Source of the DNA: CAZLQF01 sp964561545
Lineage (GTDB): Bacteria; Bacteroidota; Bacteroidia; CAILMK01; CAYYUA01
Direction of reading: 5' to 3'
DNA: 64,000 nucleotides
NCBI GenBank assembly: GCA_964561545.1
Contig: CAZLQF010000011.1
Span: 19,134 to 83,133 of the forward strand
Positions 26,481 to 35,875 of this stretch are shown here, in pieces. A program made the position numbers and the translations under genes. The notes beneath the pieces were generated by a model. It was not told where the DNA came from and did not search any database. It saw nothing but the letters and a program-made list of their open reading frames with translations. Positions within the stretch are counted from its first letter, which is position 1; the number at the start of each line of letters is the position of its first letter.

Positions 26481-27193
26481 TTATTCACAATTTTCCGGCT
26501 TACCATTGTCATCTTCAGGCACCCCAAACCATACAACGGCGTAACTTCCTTTTATAGCAACGCCCATGGCTTTCCAATCATTATCTTTCCATTGTTCCTT
26601 ATTAACAATTACATTGTTGTGCCCTTCACTAATTTTCCAACTATCGAGCGCACCATGAGGTGTAGCCCCACCCCGGTTGATGTAGGCGATTTCGTAACCA
26701 TTAGGGGTATAATCGGTAATTTCACCGGGTTTACTCCGCATGTATTCTGCATTGGAATGATCGGTTTTGTAGCAGCATTTGGTCCATTGCTCCTGTTCTG
26801 ACCAACTGTGTAAGTTACATCCACCACTAAGATGGGGTTCGTTATTAATTAAATCTCTGACATGGTAATCAGCGACCTTTGTTAAGGCCTTTGATATGGG
26901 TAAACCAGGCAAACCTTCGCTATCCCTGTAATCTTTAATCAATGATATCAACTCCAGTTCTTGATCCGTATTACACCCAATTTAATCAGCAGGGGGATTG
27001 TTGTTAGTAGAACTATCAGCATTGCTATTGGTCGTATCCGATGAATTATTGTTAGACCTGTCTAACGAATTGTTGTTTTGAGCAGGAATGTTTTGACTTA
27101 TATCACCGTTTGAATCGTCATCTTTCTCACAAAAGCCATTCCAATAAGAAAAATCAGGATAATGCCAGAAATCTGGAAAAGATGATTAGTAGT
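26481..27193 (-). pseudogene. Disrupted CAP/SCP-domain gene
   Basis: The 3' part (26481-26951) encodes a CAP (SCP/PR-1) domain: ADYHVRDLIN, CNLHSWSEQEQW, NAEYMR and GALDSWKISEGHNNVIVN are the family's His/Glu-bearing blocks. Reading upstream in the same frame crosses a TAA at 26982-26984. It then enters a low-complexity linker rich in Asn, Ser, Thr and Asp that extends to about 27122. Further upstream a membrane-helix-like stretch (SGIILIFLIGMAFVRK) lies in another frame, joined near 27125. So one nonsense and one frameshift mutation appear to break a formerly membrane-anchored CAP protein. The only start for the intact part is TTG at 26951, inside the domain. Assembly error remains possible. 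Confidence 0.6.
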
Positions 27194-27336
27194 TTAATGA
27201 TTTTTTAGGGTTAGTAAGCAAGAACGACTCTGCTAAAATCTTAAAACATTAGCAAAAGCAGCCAAAATGCAACTTTTCAAATTCTTTTCATGGAAGAAGT
27301 TCAATGATTAAAAGTTGTTTTGGAAATTGCCATTGC

Positions 27337-28986
27337 TTAAAAATGGCTTTTATAGAAATTCACCAACCCATTGGTAGAAGCATCATGGCTGGTCAATTTC
27401 TGTTTTGATTTTAATTCAGGCTGTAGGTTCTTGGCCAGCTGCTTGCCAAGTTCCACGCCCCATTGGTCAAAGCTATAAATGTTCCAAACAATGCCCTGAA
27501 CAAAGACCTGGTGTTCATACATAGCGATCAACTGACCCAGAATATATGGGTTTAATTCTTTAAATAAAATAGTGTTTGTTGGCCGATTTCCTTCAAAAAC
27601 CTGGTATGGGGCTTGTTGTTCAATTGCTTCATTCGAACTACCTGATGCTTTCATTTCCGCTTCCACTTCTTCGTAGCTCTTACCTTCCATCAATGCCTCT
27701 GTCTGGGCAAAAAAGTTGGACAATAACAACTGGTGATGGTGTTCTTCTTGGTGATGGGGTTGGATGGGGGCCAGGAAATCGCATGGAATTAACTGCGTAC
27801 CTTGATGGAGCAATTGAAAGAAAGAATGTTGGCTGTTGGTACCTTGTGAACCAAAAATGACTGGACCGGTATTGTAATCAACCATTGCTCCATTGCGGTC
27901 CACAGATTTACCGTTGCTTTCCATATCAACTTGTTGCAAATGCGCGGGCAATCGGTTTAAGTATTGATCGTATGGTAGAACAGCTTTTGCTGAAGCATTA
28001 AAAAAGTTGTTGTACCATATTCCTAATAGGCCTAATAACACAGGAATGTTATCTTGATATTCTGCTTGCTTAAAGTGTTGATCCATCGAATGACCGCCTT
28101 CCAAGAGGCTCAGAAAGTTATCGAACCCAATAGAACAAGCTATCGATAGGCCAATAGCAGACCAAAGGGAATACCTGCCACCTACCCAATCCCAGAATGG
28201 GAACATGTTTTCGGGACTGATCCCAAAAGCCTTTACTTTCACTTCATTCGTGGATAGCGCAACAAAGTGCTTTTCTACAGCAGACTCATCCTTAGCGTGC
28301 TGAAGCAACCAGGCTTTAGCAGTATTAGCATTGGTCAAAGTTTCTTGCGTGCTAAAGGATTTGGAGGCAACTATAAAGAGCGTAGTCTCAGGATTCAAAT
28401 TCTTTAGCGCTTCCACCATATCGGTTCCATCTACATTGGATACAAAATGCACATTGAAGCCTTCTTTTTGATAAGGCTTTAAGGCTTCCACAACCATTTC
28501 GGGCCCCAAGTGAGAACCCCCGATTCCAATGTTGACTACATCCTTTATGGCTTTTCCACTGTACCCTTTCCATGTGCCATTGTGAAGCTTATCGCAAAAT
28601 TGCTTCATTTGGTCCAATACACCATTAACTTGGGGCATAACATCCTCGCTCTCTACATATATAGACTGATTGCTTCTGTTTCTTAAGGCAACATGTAAGG
28701 CGGGCCTCCCCTCCGTTTCATTAATTGGATCGCCTTTAAACATGCCATTAATGGCGCCTCTTAAATCCATTGTTTCACCCAAACCTACTAAATGATCCAG
28801 CGTGGTTGCATTGATCCGGTTTTTGGAATAATCCACTAATAGATCCTCAAATTGAATCGAAAACCGTTGGAAACGATTCGGGTCTTCAGCAAATAGATCC
28901 TTCATGCGTTGATGCTTGATGGCTTGGTAATGTGCTTCAAGCTGATGCCAGGCTTGCGTTTTTAAGGGATTTTTCTTTTGTAACAT
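27337..28986 (-). CDS. pgi: Glucose-6-phosphate isomerase
   Basis: 549 residues, usual length. It interconverts glucose 6-phosphate and fructose 6-phosphate in the cytoplasm. PGI signatures are present: FIVASKSFSTQETLTNA, the family motif DWVGGRYSLWSAIGLS, the active-site His in GTNSQHSFFQLLHQG, and FDQWGVELGKQLA near the C-terminus. A strong promoter lies upstream on the minus strand. A small hairpin GCCATT/AATGGC overlaps the stop codon. Confidence 0.95.
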   Translation of the reverse strand: MLQKKNPLKTQAWHQLEAHYQAIKHQRMKDLFAEDPNRFQRFSIQFEDLLVDYSKNRINATTLDHLVGLGETMDLRGAINGMFKGDPINETEGRPALHVALRNRSNQSIYVESEDVMPQVNGVLDQMKQFCDKLHNGTWKGYSGKAIKDVVNIGIGGSHLGPEMVVEALKPYQKEGFNVHFVSNVDGTDMVEALKNLNPETTLFIVASKSFSTQETLTNANTAKAWLLQHAKDESAVEKHFVALSTNEVKVKAFGISPENMFPFWDWVGGRYSLWSAIGLSIACSIGFDNFLSLLEGGHSMDQHFKQAEYQDNIPVLLGLLGIWYNNFFNASAKAVLPYDQYLNRLPAHLQQVDMESNGKSVDRNGAMVDYNTGPVIFGSQGTNSQHSFFQLLHQGTQLIPCDFLAPIQPHHQEEHHHQLLLSNFFAQTEALMEGKSYEEVEAEMKASGSSNEAIEQQAPYQVFEGNRPTNTILFKELNPYILGQLIAMYEHQVFVQGIVWNIYSFDQWGVELGKQLAKNLQPELKSKQKLTSHDASTNGLVNFYKSHF

Positions 28987-29007
28987 GATTGTTGTTTAGT
29001 AAATAAG

Positions 29008-29040
29008 CAAAAATAACAACTTAAAACGTGTTACTTCAAA
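29008..29040 (-). promoter_or_regulatory. Promoter of pgi
   Basis: On the minus strand TTTG (29040-29037), 21-base spacer, TATTTTTG (29015-29008). Both match the Bacteroidota consensus. The pgi start is 22 bases downstream. Confidence 0.6.
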
Positions 29041-29211
29041 TCAATAAATGTATCAACAATGCAAATCCCCTTTTTGATGTTCCTAAACAATAATTGTTGT
29101 TCCATTCACCAACAAGACCTATCAAGGTATTGCCACTGATTGAAAGTTTTGGTAATTAATATTTGGATGGCGTTTCAATTCGGTTGCGCTGGCTAATATT
29201 TTTTTGAATTA

Positions 29212-29241
29212 TTGTTATGCTTAAAAATTTTATTATTTTTA
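29212..29241 (+). promoter_or_regulatory. Candidate promoter of the Spy-like gene
   Basis: TTG at 29212-29214, 19-base spacer, TATTTTTA at 29234-29241, one mismatch to TAnnTTTG. The gene starts at 29271. Confidence 0.35.
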
Positions 29242-29270
29242 CAAATGCTAAAACAAAAAATTGATAACTT

Positions 29271-29738
29271 ATGAAAGCTTTAAAACAAATTTTTACAGGG
29301 ATTTTATGCTGCACGTTAACACTGGTTTTAGTGACCAATGTAACCGCTCAGGACCGCAAAGAAGGCCCAAAAGATCCGGAAGTGAAAGCCAAGAAGCAAA
29401 CCATGATGATGAGTAAGAAGCTCGATCTTAATGATGAGCAAAAAAGCGAAGTTCATGAAATTAACATGAAATATGCTGAACAATCTTATGAGCTTAAACA
29501 AGAAATGACTGAAGAAGGTGCAAATGAAGAGGGTGAAAATGAAGAGCTAAAAATGCGTCACAAGCGAATGATGAACGAGAAAAGATCTGAAATCCAAAAG
29601 GTTTTAAATGAAGAGCAAATAGAGCGTTTCGAAGAAATGCATAAGAGCAAGCATGAGAAAAAGAAAGGTCTTAAACGGGACAAAAGAGAAATGGAAGAAA
29701 AAGAAGAAGAGGAAATGGAAGAAAGCGAAGATTATTAG
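29271..29738 (+). CDS. Exported Spy/CpxP-like helical protein
   Basis: 155 residues. The signal peptide ends near NVTAQD. The mature protein is all-helical and highly charged. It has two LTxxQ-like motifs, LNDEQ (in KKLDLNDEQKSEV) and LNEEQ (in VLNEEQIERFEEM), the mark of Spy/CpxP periplasmic chaperones and of DUF4890 proteins in Bacteroidota. The C-terminal 25 residues are almost all Glu, Lys and Met. Function inferred: periplasmic stress or chaperone protein. It has its own promoter and a strong terminator. Confidence 0.65.
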   Translation: MKALKQIFTGILCCTLTLVLVTNVTAQDRKEGPKDPEVKAKKQTMMMSKKLDLNDEQKSEVHEINMKYAEQSYELKQEMTEEGANEEGENEELKMRHKRMMNEKRSEIQKVLNEEQIERFEEMHKSKHEKKKGLKRDKREMEEKEEEEMEESEDY

Positions 29739-29776
29739 ATCCAACAACCTTTTACCGTTTAAATACCAAATATTAA

Positions 29777-29815
29777 AACCCATGCTTCCAGTTAACCCTT
29801 AGCATGGGTTTTTTT
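29777..29815. terminator. Bidirectional terminator
   Basis: Perfect 10-bp stem AACCCATGCT (29777-29786) with AGCATGGGTT (29801-29810), followed by T-run to 29815. It separates two converging genes and has A-rich sequence on its other flank, so it may serve both. Confidence 0.82.
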
Positions 29816-29817
29816 GC

Positions 29818-30033
29818 TTAAGATTTTAAGGTAAAGGCAAGCTTAATGGTAACCTGCCAGCTTTCAATTTTACCGTTTTGAATTGACCCTCTTTGATCCT
29901 TTACTTCAAACCATCTCATGTTCGCTACCGTTTCCGAAGCTTTTTCAACGGCATTCTCAATGGCTTTTTCAAGACTTTCAGTAGATGTTCCTGTAATTTC
30001 AATCGATTTGTAAACATGCGCTTCTTCACTCAT
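29818..30033 (-). CDS. Dodecin
   Basis: 71 residues. Dodecins form hollow 12-subunit shells that bind riboflavin or FMN between paired tryptophans, buffering free flavin. The start KSIEITGTSTESLEKAIENA, W41 in MRWFEVKDQRG and W59-Q60 in ESWQVTIKLAF match the family, including length. No partner gene is evident. Confidence 0.9.
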   Translation of the reverse strand: MSEEAHVYKSIEITGTSTESLEKAIENAVEKASETVANMRWFEVKDQRGSIQNGKIESWQVTIKLAFTLKS

Positions 30034-30253
30034 AAATAAGTTATTTTAGGTTTTACAAGCCGTATCAAAATTAAAAAATTAAACCAAATAGCGAATTCTC
30101 TGGAAATTATCAATCGTATTGTATCGATCCAATTCAGGCAAATTAAATGGCATAATTAACAGGCCTCCAATTTAGGACAGGGATTGAACAAAATTACACT
30201 TGCCCGAAAAACCAGGTCCGGTTCAGATAACGAGTCCGTCAAGTTTTTATGCA

Positions 30254-30286
30254 TTGTTAATTGAAGCATGTTAATTGTTAATTTTG
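30254..30286 (+). promoter_or_regulatory. Candidate promoter of kdsD
   Basis: TTG at 30254-30256, 22-base spacer, TAATTTTG at 30279-30286 (exact TAnnTTTG). The start codon is 24 bases downstream at 30311. Confidence 0.5.
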
Positions 30287-30310
30287 CATTTCATTTAAAG
30301 GCCTGATGCT

Positions 30311-31282
30311 TTGATCAAATCGCTTGAAGAAACCCAATCTATTGCCAGAGAGGTATTGGACAATGAAGCCAATGCTTTAAATAACCTTAAAAACTTCCTG
30401 GACGAGGATTTTTATAAAGCCATTCAGCATATTTACAATTCACCGGGTCGGGTCATCATTACGGGCATTGGTAAAAGTGCGATTATCGCAAATAAAATCG
30501 TAGCTACGCTTAACAGCACGGGTACCAGAGCTATTTTCATGCATGCTGCCGATGCTGTTCATGGCGACATTGGGATGGTTCAAAAGGATGACTCGGTCAT
30601 CTGTATCTCCAAAAGCGGTAACAGCGCTGAAGTCAAGGTTTTGATCCCTTTATTGCAACAAGCCGGTAATTGTATGATTGCTATGGTAGGCAATACCAAC
30701 TCCTATCTGGCAGAAAATGCAGATTACGTACTGAACACGAGCATCGAAACAGAAGCTTGCCCCAACAACCTTGCACCTACCACCAGTACCACAGCCCAAC
30801 TTGCCATGGGCGATGCGTTGGCCGTTTGCTTAATTAATTTCCGGGAATTCAGTAAAAAGGATTTTGCCAAATACCATCCAGGAGGTTCATTGGGCAAAAA
30901 GCTCTATCTGCGGATGGCCGACCTTTACCAACAAAACCCCAAACCGCAGGTCGATGGGGATGCCAACCTCAAAGAAGTCATCATGGAAATTACAGAAAAA
31001 AGGCTTGGAGCAACTGCTGTTACTATTAATGGCCAAATGAAGGGTTTAATTACGGATGGGGACCTTCGAAGAATGCTCAATGATGCGGAAAACATTAATA
31101 ACATCCGGGCCAAAGATATTATGAGCCAAGAACCCAAAACCATCAATGAAAATGAATTGGCTGTTAATGCCCTTGAAGATCTAAGGGAAAATAAAGTATC
31201 TCAATTGGTGGTGGTTAATGATCAATCTGAATACTTAGGAATGGTACATTTTCACGATTTAAACCGAGAAGGAATTTTATAA
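30311..31282 (+). CDS. kdsD: D-arabinose-5-phosphate isomerase (KpsF/GutQ family)
   Basis: 323 residues. It converts ribulose 5-phosphate to arabinose 5-phosphate, the precursor of the Kdo sugar of lipopolysaccharide. An N-terminal SIS domain (GIGKSAIIANKIVATLNSTG; SKSGNSAEVKVLIPL; the family motif APTTSTTAQLAMGDALAV) is followed by KYHPGGSLGKKL. A pair of CBS domains occupies about residues 200-320. The start is TTG at 30311: the frame closes at a TAA 13 bases upstream and the first in-frame ATG lies deep in the SIS domain. It sits 28 bases before the GDP-mannose precursor gene, consistent with surface-polysaccharide synthesis. Confidence 0.9.
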   Translation: MIKSLEETQSIAREVLDNEANALNNLKNFLDEDFYKAIQHIYNSPGRVIITGIGKSAIIANKIVATLNSTGTRAIFMHAADAVHGDIGMVQKDDSVICISKSGNSAEVKVLIPLLQQAGNCMIAMVGNTNSYLAENADYVLNTSIETEACPNNLAPTTSTTAQLAMGDALAVCLINFREFSKKDFAKYHPGGSLGKKLYLRMADLYQQNPKPQVDGDANLKEVIMEITEKRLGATAVTINGQMKGLITDGDLRRMLNDAENINNIRAKDIMSQEPKTINENELAVNALEDLRENKVSQLVVVNDQSEYLGMVHFHDLNREGIL

Positions 31283-31310
31283 AAAGAACTACTAAAAAAC
31301 AATCATATCA

Positions 31311-32393
31311 ATGAGCGAGCATTTTTATACCGTAATTATGGCAGGAGGTATTGGCAGCAGGTTTTGGCCTTTAAGTAAAAGTAATTATCCCAAGCAATTT
31401 CAGGATATCCTTGGAACTTCCAAAACGCTGTTTAAGGCTACTTACGATCGTTTTACCCATGTTTGCCCTAAAGAAAACATTTTTACCGTTACCAATAAGG
31501 ATTATGCACCATTGGTAAAAGAGCAGGCACCGGATATGACCGATGATCAAATCCTTGGAGAACCCATTGCCAGAAATACAGCGCCTTGTATCGCTTACGC
31601 AGCGCATAAACTTGTGCAAAAAGATCCGCAAGCCACTATGGTAATCGCACCCTCTGACCATTTGATCTTGAACGAGGACAAATACGTCAATAGCATTGAT
31701 AAGGCGCTTAATTACGCCCATGAACATGACATACTGATCACTTTAGGCATTCAACCCACCAGGCCTGACACCGGTTATGGTTACATCCAAATGATGGAAG
31801 ATAAGAACATCGGGGACCTTAAAAAAGTTAAAACTTTTACCGAAAAACCCAATTCGGAATTAGCCGAGCATTTTATAAATAGTGGGGAGTTTCTATGGAA
31901 TGCTGGTATCTTTATATGTAGTGCTCAATCCATTTTGAATGCATTTCGTAAACACCTGCCGGAGCTTTATGACAATTTTCAATCGTGCAAAGGTGCTTTA
32001 AATACCAAGGAAGAAGATGCTTTTATTGAGGAAACTTACCCCACCCTGCCATTAATATCGATTGATTATGGAGTTATGGAAAAAGCCGACAACGTCTACG
32101 TGCTACCGGCTGATTTTGAATGGTCCGACATTGGTACCTGGAATGCCATTTACGAATACCTAAATAAAGATGAAGAAAACAATGCCATCAAAAGTAAAGA
32201 TGTTTTTGCCCGTAATACCAGTAATTGTATCGTTAATACGAAAAATGAAAAGCTATTTGCCCTTAACAATGTAGAGGACCTCATCATTGTGGAATCAGAT
32301 GATGTTGTATTGATCGCTAACCGCAATCAAGAACAGGAAATCCGTCACCTCGTCAATGAGATAAAAGCCACTTTTGGAGAGCGGTATATTTGA
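31311..32393 (+). CDS. Mannose-1-phosphate guanylyltransferase
   Basis: 360 residues, a single nucleotidyltransferase domain without the C-terminal isomerase domain of bifunctional enzymes. It makes GDP-mannose from mannose 1-phosphate and GTP. The GTP-binding motif is GGIGSRFWPLSKSNYPKQF near the N-terminus. The FTEKPN motif and FLWNAGIF further on are typical. It follows kdsD by 28 bases and is probably in the same operon, feeding polysaccharide or glycan synthesis. Confidence 0.9.
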   Translation: MSEHFYTVIMAGGIGSRFWPLSKSNYPKQFQDILGTSKTLFKATYDRFTHVCPKENIFTVTNKDYAPLVKEQAPDMTDDQILGEPIARNTAPCIAYAAHKLVQKDPQATMVIAPSDHLILNEDKYVNSIDKALNYAHEHDILITLGIQPTRPDTGYGYIQMMEDKNIGDLKKVKTFTEKPNSELAEHFINSGEFLWNAGIFICSAQSILNAFRKHLPELYDNFQSCKGALNTKEEDAFIEETYPTLPLISIDYGVMEKADNVYVLPADFEWSDIGTWNAIYEYLNKDEENNAIKSKDVFARNTSNCIVNTKNEKLFALNNVEDLIIVESDDVVLIANRNQEQEIRHLVNEIKATFGERYI

Positions 32394-32418
32394 AGTTGGC
32401 GGTGAGATTATAAAAAGC

Positions 32419-32467
32419 AGGTATTGGATGCTGGATATTGGAACCCTTAACCTGACCCCCAATACCT
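32419..32467. repeat. Inverted repeat after the guanylyltransferase gene
   Basis: Arms AGGTATTGG (32419-32427) and CCAATACCT (32459-32467) are perfect; 31 bases separate them. ACCTGAC occurs twice nearby (32450-32456 and 32471-32477). It could be a weak terminator or an intergenic repeat element. Confidence 0.4.
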
Positions 32468-32509
32468 AAAACCTGACAACAAAAACGTTGTAAAACAAAT
32501 CATTCCTTC

Positions 32510-35500
32510 ATGAATACAAGTACACCATTACTAACATTTGGCTTAATAGTTTTTTTTTCATTGTCCGGTTTATGCCAGGAATCCTACAATCCTTTAAACA
32601 AGCCCAATACCTACCGAAGTGATAACAATCCCTATTATTGGAACAATCAAAAACCGCACAAAGGCTACTGGCAGCAAGATGTTCATTACCAGATCAATGC
32701 AGAAATTGACGATGAAGCCCGCACCATCGATGGTAAACAAAAGTTGACTTATTGGAACAACTCCCCCGATACGCTTAAAACCGTTTATTTTCATTTATAC
32801 CAAAATGCATTTCAACCTGGTGCTTATTACCACCAATTAAAGCTTGCCAATAAACGAAAACCCCAATACGGCATTTATGAACAACAAGGTTTGGGAACAG
32901 TTATCGAAAAATTTAAGGTCAATGACCAAGCTGTTGATTTTAACATTGACAACACCATCTTAAAAGCTCAACTTCCAAAAGGCCTTCCGCCAGGAGATAG
33001 CCTCCAGTTTGACATCAACTTTACGACCTTTTTTGGATCCGGCCGCGAATGGAGGCGCATGAAGATGTACAAGCATCATGGTGTTAAGCATTTCAACGGG
33101 GTGCATTGGTACCCTAATATTGCCACTTACGACCGGAAATTTGGATGGACCAAAGACCAGCACCTTGGCAAGGAGTTCTACAATGATTTCGGAACTTTTG
33201 ATGTAGAGCTCACTTTTCCAGCAGAGTACGTGGTGGAGGCTACCGGGAACCTCACCAATCGGGATGAAGTATTTCCAGCCTCACTAAGAAAAAGGGTGGA
33301 CATTCGCAATTATGAAAATGACGATTACAAGTTTGAAATGCCTAAAACTACTGAGAATGGGGATTCTACTCGAACCTGGACCTACCATGCCGAGAACGTT
33401 CACAATTTTGCCTTTACGGCTGACCCCAAATACCGCATCGGTCAAGCTACTTCCCCTGGAGATGTTAAATGCATTGCGCTCGTTCAAGAACATAAAGCCA
33501 GGCAATGGTTGGGAGAGGCGGATTACATCGCTGATATCGTTGAACACATGTCAAAAGGCTTTGGCGAATATGCCTACCCTAAAATGGTAGTAGCAGATGC
33601 CAGAGATGGCATGGAATATCCCATGCTTACCCTATGTGGTGGCAACCCTCCGGGCAATCATGACTTAATCGCCCATGAAATTGCACATAATTGGTTTTAT
33701 GGCATGATGGGAAACAACGAAACTTACCGGGCAATCATGGATGAGGGTTTTACCCAATTTTCCACTGCTTGGCTTTTAAATCGGGTTGACGGTGCATATC
33801 ACTCTTCTCAAAAACCTCAGAACTTTTACGAGGAATGGTTTATAGATTCTATAAACAACCGCGATCATGAAGTTTACACCTGGTACATGGCCAAAGCCAT
33901 TAAAAACAAGGATGCCGTCCTGACCACTCACTCAGATTACTTTAACAGTGCATTAGGCCATGGCGGTGGCTACAGACAAGTTTATTACAAAATGGGCACC
34001 ATGCTGTTCAACCTTCAGTACGTTTTGGGTGAAGAGCTATTTCTAAATGCCATGCAGAACTATGTAGAACAATGGACCATGGCGCATCCGTACGATCGAG
34101 ACTTCCGGCAATCTGTGATCGATTATACGGGCATTGACCTTAACTGGTTCTTTGACCAATGGCTGAACACCACTAAGAGCATAGATTATGCGGTTAAAAA
34201 GGTGAAAAAAGGCGAGAATGCCGGGCAATACAACATTACTTTTAAGCGTAAAGGCGAAATGCAAATGCCCATTGACTTTAGGGTTATAACCCGGAATGGG
34301 CGTAAATTTGATTACTACATTCCCAATACCGAGTTTGAGAAAGCTACCTCAGCCAAAATCCTTCCAAAATGGACCGGATGGGGGAAGCTAAACAAAACTT
34401 ATACAGCAAATATTAACATTCCAGGCCAGGCTGTGGTTAAGGAAGTCATCATTGATCCTTCCGAGCGCTTGGCCGATGAATACATGCCCGACAATAAAAC
34501 AGGAGGAAACATTGAGATTGGTTTTGACGACCATTTGGACCAATATCCGGATTGGAAGAATTACCATATTAACTGGCGACCAGATGTATGGTATAACGAG
34601 GTCAATGGACTCAAAGCCGGTTTACATTTCAATGGCGACTTCTTAGCCTACAAGCACCAATTTCACTTAACCGCTTGGTATAACACCTCTGTTTTTGAGC
34701 AAATTGAGGATGATCAACTATTACGACAAGACCCGGACCGCTTCCCTGTTAATTTTAATTTCAAATACAAAAATGCCCTGCATCAACTAGATCCTCAATT
34801 AGACCTCAAGATAGAGGGCAAGGTCCTGGACGGATTGCATGGAGGTTATACAGGGCTCAGCAAAAATTTTGGTGATCAGGATCGAATAGACTTAGGCGTC
34901 AAAACGTCTATAAGGCCTGATGTTGAAGACCTTGACTTTTTACTGTATCCAGAATTGTGGGAATCCAATCAATGGAACAATGCTTTGAAAATAGGCTATA
35001 CCCACCCCTACAATTATTTCAATGGCAAAGGAACCATTAATTTTGATATCCAGAGCAGTGCTTTTGGCAGCGATTATGATTATACCAGACTTCAACTTTC
35101 TGTCACTAATCGTCTTAACATTGCCGGCTTGAAGTTAAGAACCCGAACCTATGTGGAACATTCACTGGGCGACAACCTGGCTCCTCAATCCCGGCTATAT
35201 GCAGCCGGTGCGAGACCTGAAAAGCTTATGAACAATAAATACACCCGTTCCAAAGGATTTTTTCCCGATGACTGGATTGGCTATGGCAACAAAACCAATC
35301 ATTTCCATTATGGAGGCGGCTTGAACCTCCGTGGCTATAGCGGCTATGTTTTACCTACCGAAGATGGAAGTGGTTTAACGTTTAACGGATATTCAGGAGC
35401 AGCCCTTAACGCAGAGGTTGAATTTGACCAATACATCCCTTTTAGATTGGACTTCATCAGTTCTTATATTGATTTCGATGCCTATTTATTCGGGGATGCT

Positions 35501-35725
35501 GGCGTTATTAACTCCAATGACCTGGGAAGCGACCTGAATTACGATGATGTTAAAGGCGATGCTGGCTTTGGAACGGCTCTAACCATAGAGAATTGGCCTT
35601 TGGTTGAGACCGTTAAGCCCCTTACCATCAGGTTTGACATGCCGCTTTACTTAAGTCACCGACCTTTTGTTGAAGCTAATAATTTTCAGTTCCGTTGGAT
35701 CTTAGGGGTTGAACGGGCATTCTAA
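32510..35725 (+). CDS. M1 metallopeptidase with C-terminal Omp85-like barrel
   Basis: 1071 residues. A signal peptide (about 1-23, ending GLCQ) is followed by an M1 aminopeptidase region. The exopeptidase motif is DGMEYPML (about 366-373, GxMEN-like), and the zinc site HEIAH is at 389-393 with the third ligand E412 in DEGF, giving exactly HEXXH-X18-E. After about residue 640 the protein changes to alternating beta-strand patterns. It contains GGGLNLRGYSGY (LRGY near 937-943), a YIDFDAYLFGDAG strand and a terminal phenylalanine (LGVERAF). These are features of Omp85/TamA-type beta-barrels. I infer an outer-membrane-anchored peptidase. The peptidase assignment is firm; the barrel is by eye. Confidence 0.85.
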   Translation: MNTSTPLLTFGLIVFFSLSGLCQESYNPLNKPNTYRSDNNPYYWNNQKPHKGYWQQDVHYQINAEIDDEARTIDGKQKLTYWNNSPDTLKTVYFHLYQNAFQPGAYYHQLKLANKRKPQYGIYEQQGLGTVIEKFKVNDQAVDFNIDNTILKAQLPKGLPPGDSLQFDINFTTFFGSGREWRRMKMYKHHGVKHFNGVHWYPNIATYDRKFGWTKDQHLGKEFYNDFGTFDVELTFPAEYVVEATGNLTNRDEVFPASLRKRVDIRNYENDDYKFEMPKTTENGDSTRTWTYHAENVHNFAFTADPKYRIGQATSPGDVKCIALVQEHKARQWLGEADYIADIVEHMSKGFGEYAYPKMVVADARDGMEYPMLTLCGGNPPGNHDLIAHEIAHNWFYGMMGNNETYRAIMDEGFTQFSTAWLLNRVDGAYHSSQKPQNFYEEWFIDSINNRDHEVYTWYMAKAIKNKDAVLTTHSDYFNSALGHGGGYRQVYYKMGTMLFNLQYVLGEELFLNAMQNYVEQWTMAHPYDRDFRQSVIDYTGIDLNWFFDQWLNTTKSIDYAVKKVKKGENAGQYNITFKRKGEMQMPIDFRVITRNGRKFDYYIPNTEFEKATSAKILPKWTGWGKLNKTYTANINIPGQAVVKEVIIDPSERLADEYMPDNKTGGNIEIGFDDHLDQYPDWKNYHINWRPDVWYNEVNGLKAGLHFNGDFLAYKHQFHLTAWYNTSVFEQIEDDQLLRQDPDRFPVNFNFKYKNALHQLDPQLDLKIEGKVLDGLHGGYTGLSKNFGDQDRIDLGVKTSIRPDVEDLDFLLYPELWESNQWNNALKIGYTHPYNYFNGKGTINFDIQSSAFGSDYDYTRLQLSVTNRLNIAGLKLRTRTYVEHSLGDNLAPQSRLYAAGARPEKLMNNKYTRSKGFFPDDWIGYGNKTNHFHYGGGLNLRGYSGYVLPTEDGSGLTFNGYSGAALNAEVEFDQYIPFRLDFISSYIDFDAYLFGDAGVINSNDLGSDLNYDDVKGDAGFGTALTIENWPLVETVKPLTIRFDMPLYLSHRPFVEANNFQFRWILGVERAF

Positions 35726-35875
35726 CTTAAGCCTTCTTTATTCTAATAATTTTACTATAGACCGAATTATCCTTGATGTTTTTGAAAAACTTGACCTGCT
35801 TGCTGAAACCATTGGTTAGTTATAAAAATTAAAAATTTGATTTCTTTTATAGCATAAAGTGAAACTCGAAAAGTC
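35726..35875. other. Short intergenic gap with a repeated 31-base segment
   Basis: 35779-35809 resembles 45177-45207 (about 23 of 26 aligned bases, e.g. TTTTTGAAAAA and CTGCTTGCT shared). Both copies are intergenic. No gene seen. Confidence 0.4.
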
